Of a DNA stretch of 64,000 nucleotides, positions 1-12,384 are shown in pieces. The notes under the pieces are model-generated. The model was not told the origin of the DNA. It made no database searches and worked only from the letters and a program-made list of their open reading frames with translations. The stretch lies in the NCBI GenBank assembly GCA_905331475.1, contig CAJNYU010001115.1, forward strand, positions 124,001-188,000. Reading direction: 5' to 3'. Each line of letters begins with the position of its first letter. Position 1 is the stretch's first letter. Position numbers and translations under genes: made by a program. Origin of the DNA: Rotaria socialis (taxonomy: Eukaryota > Rotifera > Eurotatoria > Philodinida > Philodinidae).

Positions 1-151
1 AAATCACATCTTTTTTGTTGTTGTCTTCTATTCTTACTTCGATAAAAGATTGAATATTTTCATTGGCTGGACTATCAGTAATTAAGAAGCGAAGATGTTT
101 ATAACGAAGTTCCGTTATTGACGGATTAGTTAAAAATCGAGCCACAGGCAT
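1..151 (-). CDS. PTP4A: PRL-type protein tyrosine phosphatase, first exon only (partial)
   Basis: The minus strand opens with ATG at 151-149 and reads MPVARFLTNPSITELRYKH, followed by LRFLITDSPANENIQSFIE. This matches the start of PTP4A/PRL phosphatases, where a TYKNMRFLITHNPTN-like strand opens the fold. PRLs are small dual-specificity phosphatases, usually prenylated at the C-terminus and found at the plasma membrane and endosomes. A GTAAGA donor follows the GAA codon (exon 151-38, donor at 37-36), so positions 37-1 are probably intron. The HCxxGxxR catalytic loop and the CAAX tail lie outside the window. The identification rests on about 38 residues, but the FLIT/P/N pattern is characteristic. 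Confidence 0.72.
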   Translation of the reverse strand, partial: MPVARFLTNPSITELRYKHLRFLITDSPANENIQSFIEVRIEDNNKKDVI

Positions 152-2889
152 TTTTCGAAGAAATTTGTTCCTTATTTTTTTTTGGCTTTCGATTAAAAAA
201 TCTCGTTTTGTTTATATTGAATCTCTTCTAGTCTCTAATTTTTGTTGATATAAGACACCAATCGAATTTACTTGAACAATATCGATATGGATAGTACCGG
301 TAATAATAATTGTTAAGGAAATCACGTACTAGTCAATATTGCGCTCGGCAAAACTCGCCCGAGAGCGTGCAGTCGTGCACGTATTCGGTCTACAAACAAG
401 AACTATTTGATGAAAAAGTCATTTTTCAAACAACAAGATCTTACCGCCTGTTTTCGCGGATTTTCAACCGGAACAGCTGTAGTCATGGAATAATGGCAGA
501 ATGCTTCGTCTGAGCTCGCTTAAAAAACGTGTGATGAATAAAAACAAAAGTCTAAAAACAAATGCAAAAACATTGTATAATCAAGTATGTTTACGAGTAG
601 AATTATAATGGATGGTGAAATATTGTTTAATGAGAATTGCAAACATATTTGTCCGCATCCACATCTACATGCACGTTTCACGGTTCGAATAATCGTAGGC
701 GCACAGTGATGGTCGTTAAAAAAAGATAAAGAATCTAATATAAGATGAGAGTCACGAAAAGGACGAAACAAAAAAACGAATAACGAATACCACGAAATAA
801 ACTTGACTCCCTCTGTACGCATCTATCTATATTTATATACTATCTAGAGAAGAATAAAGAATAGGTAATGTACAATGTGAGTGACGTCAACATGACTTAA
901 AAAATATAAAGGAACGAAAAAGTTATTTTTCATTAGTTTCGTAAGTAATTAAAAAAACAATTTAGAAGAGGAAGCAATTCTGTTGCATACAAACTATATT
1001 ATATTTTCTCGCGTAAACGCATGAAAAAAATCCTGTTTGAAACTTATGATTACCGATATTTTAGAGAGTCGATATAAGTACAAAAAAAAAATTCAAGTGG
1101 CACCCTCTCGCTCCTCTGTTTTTCAAAGTATGTGTACGCCTAGTAGTTACATAAAACTATCCTACATCCACAGAAAGAAAGAAGAAGAAAAAAAACATGA
1201 AGCAGATAAATAGCAACCGTTGCTCTTACACATCAGTAACAAATTCAGGAAGAACATAGGCAACACCCACGTATCAACACGTCGATTTTCTCATAGGGAG
1301 TATACGATGTGCCAAAAAGAGAACAAAATAGAAATGGCACAGAGCTTAATAATAAACCAAGTGTACTACGAACATTTTTTTTCCTTGCATTCTTCTTGTT
1401 AAAGCAGATGGTAAAACTCGACATTTTTGACGTCAATAAGAGGGCAAATCAGCCCATTCAATACGAAACAAATAAGCTATAGCAATCTATATATATATAT
1501 ATGGATTTAAATAGGGTCCTCTGGTGATACTTCTCTTTTTTTTTAAATCATGCATATTTACTTAAGGAATAAAAAAAATAGTAGTCGCCACTATTACGAT
1601 AGAATTTATTAACACCGCCATTTATTGGGGTAACTAATGTGATTCACGATTTTTAATTTAATCACAAAACAGACAAATATACTTTTATAATGAGTACACA
1701 TCACGAGACAAAAAGAAAATCACTGTTTTTATTTGTGAAACTATTTTAGAAAGTAAAGAAAATCACTGATTCTTTTTCGATGTCCTCTGCAAAGACAAAT
1801 AAATGCAACCCTATGTGAAAATTATTAAAACAACGTTTTTCTAGAAGCTACACCGAAGGATGATGATAGGCAGCGAATTATTCTACCCCTGTAGGGTAAA
1901 AAAAAAGGAAAATTGCAGACGTACTAGACATCCTATTTTCCATCTATTACACGGTTCTCTTTTGATTTAAAGTAAATAACATTCTACTTCAAATATGAAC
2001 TTTTGAAGGTTTTCTAGAATTCACCTGCTTTTTTGTTGAAAATACATTGTACAATGTGACACACACACACACACACACACACACAATTCATTCATGATAA
2101 GATAAGTTACAATACTTCAGTATTTCCAGTGCTCGTGTTATGAATTAGTTTTTGAATAATAGACTAAAATACTTACTCGACAACAAATAGAATTCAGTTA
2201 GAATATATGAAGAGAAAAAAAACATGCACCTAAGCTGTAATGAATAGAATTTCTATCGGGTAGCGAAAACACAGAATTTGTATGATGTATTATCTGAAAC
2301 AAAAACGCAAAAGAATAAAATCTTACTGACTATTTTTAATGGAATTCGATTCAATATATGCATTAATATGTCTCGCTTGTACCTGACTAGTAATATGACC
2401 AACGTGTTTTATATAGAGGCTTCATTTAGTACGCAAACAAATTTATGCATGATTAGCACGATGAGAATCATTTAATTGAAGCATCGAACTAATATGTTAT
2501 TTTCTTATGAAAATATTTTGTTTTACGTAGTAATAAAGAAAAAAAATATTTGATAGGATATAGTTTTATTTCCGATGTTAAATTTACAACAACAATATTC
2601 ATCAAGGAAATCGATTGGCTGAAACCAATAGCAAATGAACATTTCATAAAATAATAATATCAATTTAAAAAAAATTAAATACAAGATATACTTTTTTTCT
2701 GTAAATATTTCATCCAACAAATAAATAAATATTTTCCTATCGTTAAATTCTTTTATTTATCTTGTATACGTTATGTGATTGGTTTAAAATTGTGCTCTTT
2801 TTTGTTCTTTGTGCGAATGTCTTGATCGAAGAGAAGAAAGCGGGAATATGTTCTATAGACATTAATTGTTTAAGTTCAATTTCGTCATT
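152..2889. other. Intergenic region between divergent PTP4A and ECT2
   Basis: About 2.7 kb with no supportable gene on either strand. Open frames are short, many lack ATG, and none shows exon-intron structure or a recognisable domain. It must contain the promoters of both flanking divergent genes, but I see no element I can name. It holds a CA dinucleotide run at 2059-2085, a short TA run near 1491-1501, and many A and T homopolymers. Confidence 0.6.
2059..2085. repeat. (AC)n microsatellite
   Basis: Uninterrupted AC dinucleotides, about 13 units, in the PTP4A-ECT2 intergenic region. Simple repeat with no evident function. Confidence 0.95.
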
Positions 2890-5800
2890 ATGGAAGAAGC
2901 TCAAAAAGCTCAAGATGATGAATCATCATCGGAAGACTGGAGTAAGGAAATCTTTTTCATTGTAAAGTCAAGATTTTCATCGAAAACGTTTCTCTTTTAA
3001 GCAATTACTTTTTGTGTTATTGGTGAAGCATGTTCAAATATTCGTTTACTCTCCGCTCTTGAAGATCGTTATGCATATGAATGTATAAATAGTGAAGAAC
3101 AAGTTCTTCGTACATTATCCGAAACCAAACAATTACTAACTAAACGTCAATTACGTATCTATGTTATTGAATCATTTGAAGAAAGTCTATTTTATAATTT
3201 AAAAGAAGATGAAAATATTTATATAATTAGTTCTGAACTTGTATTAACTTGCGCTGAAAAGAAAATTGTAAGACATTTTTGTACAGAATCGAAAAAAATG
3301 AAATTAACCTTTCTATTTCAAGGATATTCCGGTGCCACGAAGAAATCGCCCATTGTATTCACAACATCTTTCCTCAGCTATTATTTGTTTTGTTGGTGGT
3401 ACTCGTCGAGAAATACAAGTAAACAACATTCAATTTTTCGCTCTTTGTCAATGTTTGCTTTTTTTTCTAGACTAAATTTAGTGATATTGTTCATTACCTT
3501 GGTGGATCGGTTAGAAAAGATTATGGTGATCAAGTTACACATGTTGTTTCGTTTGCCAATCTTGGTGAAAAATATCTTGTAAGACTTTATTTTGACATTT
3601 TTTTTCCAACTATCATTTGTGATTCTAGACTGCTTTTAATATGGAAAGAAGTGAAATTCTTACCGAAGATTGGCTATTAGAATGTTGGAAAGAAAGAGAT
3701 AATCGTATATTGGATGTACTCGATAATGATTTTATTCGAATCTATCGTGCAAAACCATTGCACAATCTTAATCTTTTCTTTTTTGGTGCTGCGGATGAGA
3801 CCGAACAAAGACATTTACATACACTTACTCTTGACAATGGTAAAGATTTCAATTTTATTTCACCTTAGAGAAATTCGCCATTGTTGTTATGCTTTTTCTT
3901 CATTTACAGAGTAAAACTTTAGTCAATAGGTAACTGTTTGAAAAGTCTGCTCAACATTAAACGCTACTGGGCGAAAGCGATCCCGGTCATTCTTACAATT
4001 AGATGTCTAGTTTTCTCTATGAGTGGAAATAAACGACATCAAATAGGCTTTGATTGTTTGAGGTGACGATGAGCCTTTAAGTATGAATTGTGCACTCCAA
4101 GGCGAAAAGAAGCTCACATCAGAAAAGATTGAGATATTTGATTCAGTTCAACGAGGTGAACTTTTCTATCTGAATTTCTAAACATATCCATCTAGTACTT
4201 CTATTATATGTCTACGCATACGAATGAGTAAATTTATGAGATGAGCTGCACTCAAGCAAAATATGTTTGTGACGGATAGAACATTCTTGAGAGTTCTCTC
4301 TCTCTCCATGAAAGGATAAGTCGACTACGGGCATTCGATATCTGGCTGAATCGATTTTGTCTAAAAAATACACCTATTTATTCTGAGAATAGCGTTAGTT
4401 TACAAGTATATTTTAAAGTCAATAAACCGGACGTGAGTCTAGCATTATATTCCAAAGAGTGAGGTATGCACTATTGATTTAACATAGATTTCATGCTATA
4501 CTAAGTATTAAAAAACAATTATACTAGATAACCTTTCCCTCTATTGTTTAAAAAGACCAATTTTTATTCTGATTTAGGTGGATTTACTACAAATGAAATC
4601 TCCGATGCAACACATGTTATCTTCTGCAATGGAATGGATATTAATACATTCCTATCCGCTAATCCATCATACAAACGTAAACATCGTCAACATATTGTTA
4701 ATGTTCAGGTAAATATTTTAATTAATTATCTTCGTCTATACGAATATATATATATATTTTTCCTTATTTCAGTGGTTTTGGGAATGTTTATGTTTAATGG
4801 GTAAAGCTGATGAATCGACCTATTCAATCAAATTACCCGGTATGAATGAAACGACAACACCTGATTCTCCACGTTCAACATTACTTTCATTATCGACTCT
4901 ATCACCATTATCAACATCAATTAATGATTCAAATTATATTCAACAACATAATACAACAACATCTGTTAAACGCAAACGACGAAAAGAATCAAATTCAAAC
5001 AATACTGAAAATAATACAACTCCAACAACAAAACGTTTTAATAGTAGTAACGAAAATGAAAATGGTCTCGATGACGATATGATCGTTGATAATTTTGAAA
5101 AACAAAAAACACCCGTTATTAAAAAAGATAATAAATGTTTAATTGGAATGGAAATTCGTGAAACAGAAAAAAATTATATTACTATGCTATCAAATATAAT
5201 TCGAGTAAATTATTATTGATAAAAATTCAATTTGTATTCTTTATTTTCTCTTTTATTTTCAAAGTTTTTCAAAACCGAAATGGAAAAAGATGATCGTCGC
5301 AATGGACCAATATTGACAAAAGTCGAAAGTTCACAAATATTTGGTAATATTGAAGAAATTTATCAATTACATTTGGCAATCGCTGAACAACTTGATCGAG
5401 CTACAAACGAAGAAACTTGTATTGGCTCAGTTTTCTTAGCAAATGTAGGTTTTTTTTCTTCTTCCTAAATGTACATATGAAAACATAGGTCACCATTAAT
5501 ATGCTTCTGAAACGAGGTAACAGTGCCTATTTGACTCTGGTCGTGGTGTCTTAACGTTTTTGGTTGTTTCTGTTCTTTCTTTAGCTAGAAAATAATATGT
5601 TTTAATATGAAAGGACAGATATAAAATGTCAAAGAGAAGGGTTAGCTCGAGCAAAAAATAGCATTAATAAAGGGTGGGAAAAAATAAGCCAGATTAAGGA
5701 CTATGGAATGTATAGTATGAAATATTGAATGTAAAATCTAATGAAAACTTCAAATGCTTCATTAACGTTATTCTCGTTCCTTCGGAAAATGTAATTTCTC

Positions 5801-8800
5801 AAAAGAGAGTTTCTTTTTGATGAAAAAATGTGCCTAGGGCGTTTCTTGTCGGTTAGTTATTAAAGAAGAATTTGTCTCTAGTGTCAGATGAACCGCAAAA
5901 ATTAAATCACATTTATCTTTACATGTTAAATTAGAAGAAGATGAAAGTTACCTATTTTTAACGTCGAACATTTTTTATTGAGGTTGTAAGTGTGAAAATT
6001 CTAGATGGTGTTTTCTGTTAATTTCATCTGTTATCCATGCTTAAAATCAAGGTTCTATTTTAGTGGGTACAAATCTGGCTTTGTCAGATGTTTAAAAAAA
6101 TTTAATATTTTGAGGACTCAGTTACCCGGTCGATTTTCACTTCAGAATATGTGAAATTAGCAAGTAGCAAATGAAAAGTGATATCTAATGTTCCTTTGAA
6201 TGAATATGATTTACAATAGGGAATCCCGACAGAGGGTACACGTGTAATAATATAATTGAGCGTTGAGTCTCGAATCGAGCCTGATGAATATATTTATTCG
6301 AACTTACAACTGTCCGGAAAAGCTTCGTTGCGATGAATGTGAAATTTTGCATTTTGAATAAGTAAATATTCTAGAAGCTGTAAAAAAAACCAATCGTTCA
6401 AAGATCCCTTATTGCTCTTAAATGGCTGATCTAAGCTCGTATAGTGAAATGACGTCTTCCGATTTGGCGAATCAATTGCTAAACAAAACAATTTCTTTTT
6501 TAGGCTGACGCACTTTTCCGTGCTTATCAACCATATACAAAATTCTATGATAAAACCATTGATGCAATTCATTCATTTGAAAAGAACAACTCTCGTTTCT
6601 ATGCATATCTTAAGGTAAACGATATTCATTAAATCCTGATAGATACAATAATACTGCTTTCTTTTAAATTTCTATTCGAAGATTTGTGAACATAAATCAG
6701 AATTAGGCAAACAACATTTAGCTGATTTAATGATTCGACCAATTCAACGTTTACCAAGCGTTTTATTACTGCTAGAGCGTTTACTTAAATATACGCCAGC
6801 AACGCAAATAGATTATCAAATATTAACAAATTCTATTAACAAATTACGTGAAGTTGCAAGAAAATTGAATGAAGAACGAGGAAAAACAGAAAAACATCTT
6901 TCATTATTCAGTATTGTTAATAGTATTGATAATTGTCCAGTAAGAATCCGTCTGTCGTTCTTTTGGTTCCCTCCACTTATTTCAATTTTTCTTTTGGTAA
7001 TTTCTAGCCCGAATTACTTGCTGCTCATCGAGATTATTTACAGAAATTCAACTTAATCGAATTATCACAGGAATTAACCGGAAAACGGACTCATTTAACA
7101 CTTTTTCTCTTCTCCGATTGTATTGAAGTAAATTCAATTAAGACCGTTAAAACTAAAAGCATATATCTGCCAATTTTTATTTAGATAACGAAATTACGTG
7201 TTAACACATGGAAAACGCCAGGTGTTAAATCAACAAAATCCTACAAACATGTGGCATTAATTCAACTAAGTGATATACGCAGTTTATTCGATATAGCGTC
7301 ATCATCATGTGATGGTAAAATAGAAAACAAACTTTCAAGTCTTTTTTTTTCTAAGTCTTCTGTTGTCATTTTCATTGTAGAAAATGAACAGTTCGGTATG
7401 CTTTGTTCAATTGATGGCCAAGCTCGTCAATTAATATTTCGTGTTGCTGATAATAATAATATGTCAATATCACGTTCACATTTAACCGATTCAATGACAT
7501 CATTAACATCGTTATCAACTATATCGAGTTTAAATCACACAAGTAAAACCGAAGTTTTACAACATTTAGCTAAAGCTATTGCAGAAGAACGTTGTCTTCT
7601 CGATAAAGTAAATAGACAAAAACAAAATGATCGAACGAATCGTTCTATCGAACCCTTTCATTTGTTTAGACGTCACTTATTGAAAATGTTGGACCAGAAA
7701 ATGGCCCTTTTACACCGCTGTCATCAATGGATTTTATGAGTGATAATGATACATTATCAACACATTCGACAATGAGTGCAGCAACAACAACTAGCGGATT
7801 AAATTCAGTGGGTAGCGCATTAAGAAGGTATGAAAATAGACGCCGGATTGATGTATCAGTTTTCATTGTGTAAACCCGACAGTTAGACGGAAAAAAGTAC
7901 TTCCTTTGATGAGTAATCAGAGAATCAAGACTAATAAGAAGTGGCAGATAACTTGAAATATAATTTGAGACGTTGTACTCATAATGTGGTTAGCAGTACC
8001 AATGAGATTTTTACTGCTAATCGAACGAATGCAGATAATTAGGCAAAAAAAATCGTCAAAGAATATTAGCTATTAGACTGATCTTACATAAATGATATGC
8101 AACAGATGTCATTTTTATCTCGGCATAAGTGACATGCCTAGACTTCTGTTGCCGATACAAAAATGAGTGCCAATTTTTCAAAGGCACCATGTTGAAGTCG
8201 TTCATAGCATCCGGCTTTCTGTCAAATTTCAATTCGCTTTCACTTCTTAAAGTTGTCGAGAGTGGTTTTACATGCGCGATTTTTTCTTCTTCGTTTAATC
8301 AACTTCATTATAAAGAGCTTTTCTTTCTTTTTATTGTGGAAAGAGAAAATTAATCTTCAAATCTTGTTCTTCAAACGACATTCATGTATTGTTGAACTAA
8401 TAATAGACAACAGTTTTTTTAACTTTGATTGATTAAACTTGATATTTGTTTGTCTCCTAGTAAATAAGTCGGGATAGATAAGACAAGCATCAGTGTGACA
8501 TGTTCGGTCAATTGAAAGTATAGATAACTTGTAACCGTTAAATATTCTGATTGCATAAACTATTCGCTGTAACATCGGGTTTATGATCGAACTTTTTCTT
8601 TTCTCTTAAGAATTATCTTACGGTTTACAATGAAAGCTAATAGAATTTTTTTATTATTAATTCATTTTTTATTTTAGTGGCTTATACAAAGCAAAAAGTC
8701 GACTTAGTCGAACATTTTCATTTAGTCCAATATCATCAAAAAATCGCTTGAAGAAAATGTTAACATCGAATAGTTCATTATTACATATAAATGATAAAGA

Positions 8801-8921
8801 TACTAATAATTTTAATACAATGAAACGATTAAGTGTACCATCTCGACAAGATTCATTTACGAGTGAACGTAATTTTCCTCAATCGCCGTCGAGATTTATG
8901 CATTCAATAAAAGAATGTTAG
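2890..8921 (+). CDS. ECT2: ECT2 Rho guanine-nucleotide exchange factor (BRCT-BRCT-BRCT-DH-PH)
   Basis: Fifteen exons join in phase into 907 residues (human ECT2 is about 914): 2890-2941, 3002-3267, 3323-3418, 3471-3578, 3629-3839, 4578-4708, 4773-5204, 5265-5444, 6504-6614, 6682-6939, 7008-7127, 7185-7314, 7381-7607, 7670-7827, 8678-8921. An N-terminal triple BRCT region (aa 20-300) includes VGGTRREIQ, LGGSVRKDYGDQVTHVVSF and WLLECWKERD. A Ser/Thr-rich linker carries the NLS-like KRKRRKE. The DH domain (about 415-630) starts at EIRETEKNY and includes LMIRPIQRLPSVLLLLERLLK. A PH domain and basic tail follow. ECT2 activates RhoA at the spindle midzone for cytokinesis; the BRCTs bind centralspindlin and inhibit the DH domain. 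Three introns are unusually long (738, 1059 and 850 bp). Stop TAG at 8919-8921; AATAAA at 9107-9116. Confidence 0.93.
3840..4577. other. Long intron 5 of ECT2
   Basis: A 738-bp intron, phase 1, with donor GTAAAG and acceptor TTTAG, whereas most ECT2 introns are about 50-65 bp. I find no open frame, terminal repeats or domain inside it. It could hold a decayed insertion or regulatory sequence. Confidence 0.75.
5445..6503. other. Long intron 8 of ECT2
   Basis: A 1059-bp intron between DH-domain exons, donor GTAGGT, acceptor TTTTTTAG. The minus-strand open frame near its 3' end overlaps exon 9 and has no recognisable content. Nothing else can be assigned. Confidence 0.75.
7828..8677. other. Long intron 14 of ECT2
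   Basis: An 850-bp intron before the last exon, donor GTATGA, acceptor ATTTTAG. It contains only short open frames without codon bias or domains. Confidence 0.75.
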
Positions 8922-10843
8922 CCGAAAATTCCACTGAAAATTCTATTATTCTCTGTATATGTTTGTGTTTAGATTGATCTTCTGCTAATTGTATTATCAA
9001 TTCAATTCAACTTTATTTTGTCTCGTCTAATCACGTTTTCTCTTTCTTTTTTATGTCTCCTATGTGAATTTTGCTCTTGAAGAGCATGTATAGCCTATCT
9101 ATAAAGAATAAATAAAAACATCTTACGCTATTAATCAATTGAAAAAAAAAATATATATATATATATGTATATAAATAACTTAAGATGTAATCATAGAATA
9201 ATAAAAACTGGATTATCCAAGATAGAATAAACCTACATAATTAACTCTCAGTCATTAAATTCTATGTTTCTCTTTTTCTATATTAATAATGAAAAAGTAA
9301 AATCTCTTATTTTGTCGAAGCGGAATCGGACACGGAATTGTTTATGTACGGAGAAGAATGTGTATTATTCTGGGTACTTCAAAACAGATCGAAGACGATG
9401 AGAAATAGTAGAGTAAAAGTGTAAAATTACATAACTGACTTTATGCCAATGAAAAATTAATTATCACAAGTAGTAGTGATCGCTAGACGACTTTAATCTT
9501 GAATAGCCATTCAATCGAATGCATTATGATACGGCGTGGGTGTAGTAATCATTTCTCCTGGGATTGGTCTCGATTTCCGGTTGAGAAAGTCTGAAGAAGG
9601 ACTAAGAAAAATAACAGTACAAGCTTGATTAATTTTTATTTTGATGACAAGAACAAAGATGCTTCCTTAGATTAATGTTTAGTTTCAAGTCGAACTGCAA
9701 TGTTGATATATTGGCACTGCCGTTTTCTAATGAAAAATTCATTTTTGAGATTTTGCTTTGCATTGAAACTAATGAGTAGGCAATTGTTAACTGTCATATT
9801 ATGTGAAACATTAATTTAATGATTGATTATAAAACGGTTTCTATTCATACAAAAAACATCAATTGCTTGTTCGATTGCTTTCATCTGAATAACTTTGTCT
9901 CATTGTACTTGGTTTTCATGTTATAAAAACAAAGAATACATACGATCAAAGTTCTCCATAGCTGAAATATTTTTTCGCCAAGAGCAAGTCATTATAAGTG
10001 CAATCATAATAAAAAGAAATAGTCTATCGTTTATTTTCTAGCCCGTCGAAGAACATAAATTATAATACAATTGGGCTTTGACGTATGCGTTGGCGAGTAC
10101 ATCTAGAAAATTTAAAATATGAGATGCTAATGAAACTAAACACTGCTGGAAAATATCTGAGAGTATTTTTCTTGTATAAATTGCGGAGTTTAACACAAGC
10201 TTTAAAAAATACGCTCGTGCTGATAGAATGATCTTAAGACGCACTTGGAAATAAAAATATGTCAACTCGTGAACAAACATCACGCACAAAGCTCATATTA
10301 TATATGTTTATAAATGTGATATTTTATTTGGCCTGCATGCGTTGATTTCTAGAAAGCATCCTTCTATCGGTAGTAGAAAAAAAGAGTCTGAAATCTGTAA
10401 CAATTTCTATGATTACGTTTCTATTACGCAATCACATTATTCCGTCAGAACATACCGTTTGTTCTTCTTGATTAAAGAATTTTTCCTCTTAAGAACTTTC
10501 ACACAGATACCATAATACGAAAATGTATTTTTACACTCAACACTTTAATAATTAATTAGTGTGAATAATAGAAAATAAAGCAAAGTATTTATTTCTATTC
10601 TTGAAAGGTTGCGAAGGTTTTATTTCCCTATATACTATATCTGGATATTGTATTTGTATTGTAGATGGAGTACATGATCTTCTCTAACGATTGGTCACTG
10701 GCGATTTAAATTGAACAAAGCATAGTTGACCATTAGAACGAAAACATAAGAAAAAGAAAAGCTATTATCAATTTTTGAATGTGCTTAATACCATTGTTCT
10801 GGAAAGTAGGATTATCTATTGTAGATTGAAGACACCATAGATA
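8922..10843. other. Intergenic region between ECT2 and GPSM
   Basis: About 1.9 kb without a supportable gene. I looked here for the missing N-terminal TPR exons of the GPSM gene that follows and found none. Contains the ECT2 3' UTR and presumably the GPSM promoter. Confidence 0.55.
9107..9116 (+). terminator. ECT2 polyadenylation signals
   Basis: Two overlapping AATAAA hexamers lie about 190 bp after the ECT2 stop codon. They are the best candidates for the ECT2 cleavage/polyadenylation signal. Inferred from the motif alone in an AT-rich background. Confidence 0.4.
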
Positions 10844-12353
10844 ATGTCTACACTACACAAAAGATTTACTCGGAAATATCCTCATGGTTCAAAAAAAGAA
10901 AATCAACCGAATTCCTCTGAACCACAACATCAACAGCAGCGACCAATATTTCTTGATTCATCAGATCAATCTCGGGCACTGTATTTTTTGGGTTTAACAT
11001 ATCATTTAAAAGCTAAAGAATTGCTTGATGCAACAGGTGGCGTTCTTGACGATAATGTTCGAACATTACTCGACAAAGCCGTCGTTTATTATGAGTAAGT
11101 GGTAAAAGAGAAAAACATCAATATATCACTAGTCTTATTTTTCTTTTGTTTTCACTGAGTATGTTAATAACTAATGAATAGTTAGTTATTTATTCAAGCC
11201 TAATTTTTTCTTCCATTCTCGGAAGAAAAAGATGTGTATTTCATCTTTCTTTCTTCTCCTTTTAGTTTCTCTTATTTGCCCATTCATATAATGATAATGA
11301 TAGATGGATGGATCGTCGCGTAGGCTTTTTTCTGCTTTTTCATTTATTATTATCCAGTTAGACTTCCCGCGTGCACATCACAAGCACTTTCTCTTACTTC
11401 TTTTCCTTTCTTTTGTGTTGCTCATATGTTAGACTGGCTCAGTTTCCGTTTGGTTTTTTTTCAGACGCACTTTCTCTCTCTCTCTCTTACCCCGAAACTA
11501 TCTATTTAAGAGGTTAGCTACATTAAAAAAAGCCGAGAACTGATGTGAACAAAGAAGAAGAAGAAAAAAAAAGAGAGGTAATGAATAGGAAAAACAAAAG
11601 TTATTATGTTGCTATTTTGATTACATCAATTTTTGTATGAATAAGAAGACAAAGGTAAATATATTATAGATTTGAATAATGCATTTTTTTTACTGAGAGT
11701 ACTATTTTTCAGCAACTCATCGTTAAGCAAGATAGAAATCAGATGATTGAAGAAGATGAAACTTAGATCTTTTTCTTCCTCGTCAAAATATTAATAGTTG
11801 AAGAATGCGCGAAGGGTAGGCAAGAATATTTACGGAGACAGGGGTCTGTAGGAATGGTTGTTATCTATCTATATATGTGTGTGATGGATTTAATTCAATT
11901 TCAAATGATGAACATGGTACGTGTTGCCTTGTATACATTCGATGCACACGTGTTTCTCTCACAATTTTCACGAGAAAAACTAATAAATGAGACAAAGAGT
12001 ATTCTTCTCTCTTATTTTCTGTTTTCTTTTAAGTTACGTTGTTCTATTCGATGAGTGACGTGTGTTAAAACTAGTAACTGCATAGAATATTACCATAAAT
12101 TATTGAATGCTATTTTTATTGTTGGCTTGTCTAGCAATAAGATCGATAATTGATGTAATGTTATAAATTTTCGTTGATTATATAAATGTAAAATATAGAC
12201 GAATTCTTTGAGTTCTGAATTTCCGATAACGTCTTATTTAAGAAAAAACAGGTTAAATTAATAATAAATTGCCTTTTATGAATAATCGCAAGGGAACTGC
12301 CGCTCACCTACGATTGAATAGCTGTTGAGATGACAATAATGAATGAGAGAGAG

Positions 12354-12384
<31 letters not shown>

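Noticed and set aside
310..513. 67-codon frame near the left end
   Set aside because: It starts with TTG, lies upstream of PTP4A, and has no domain or splice context.
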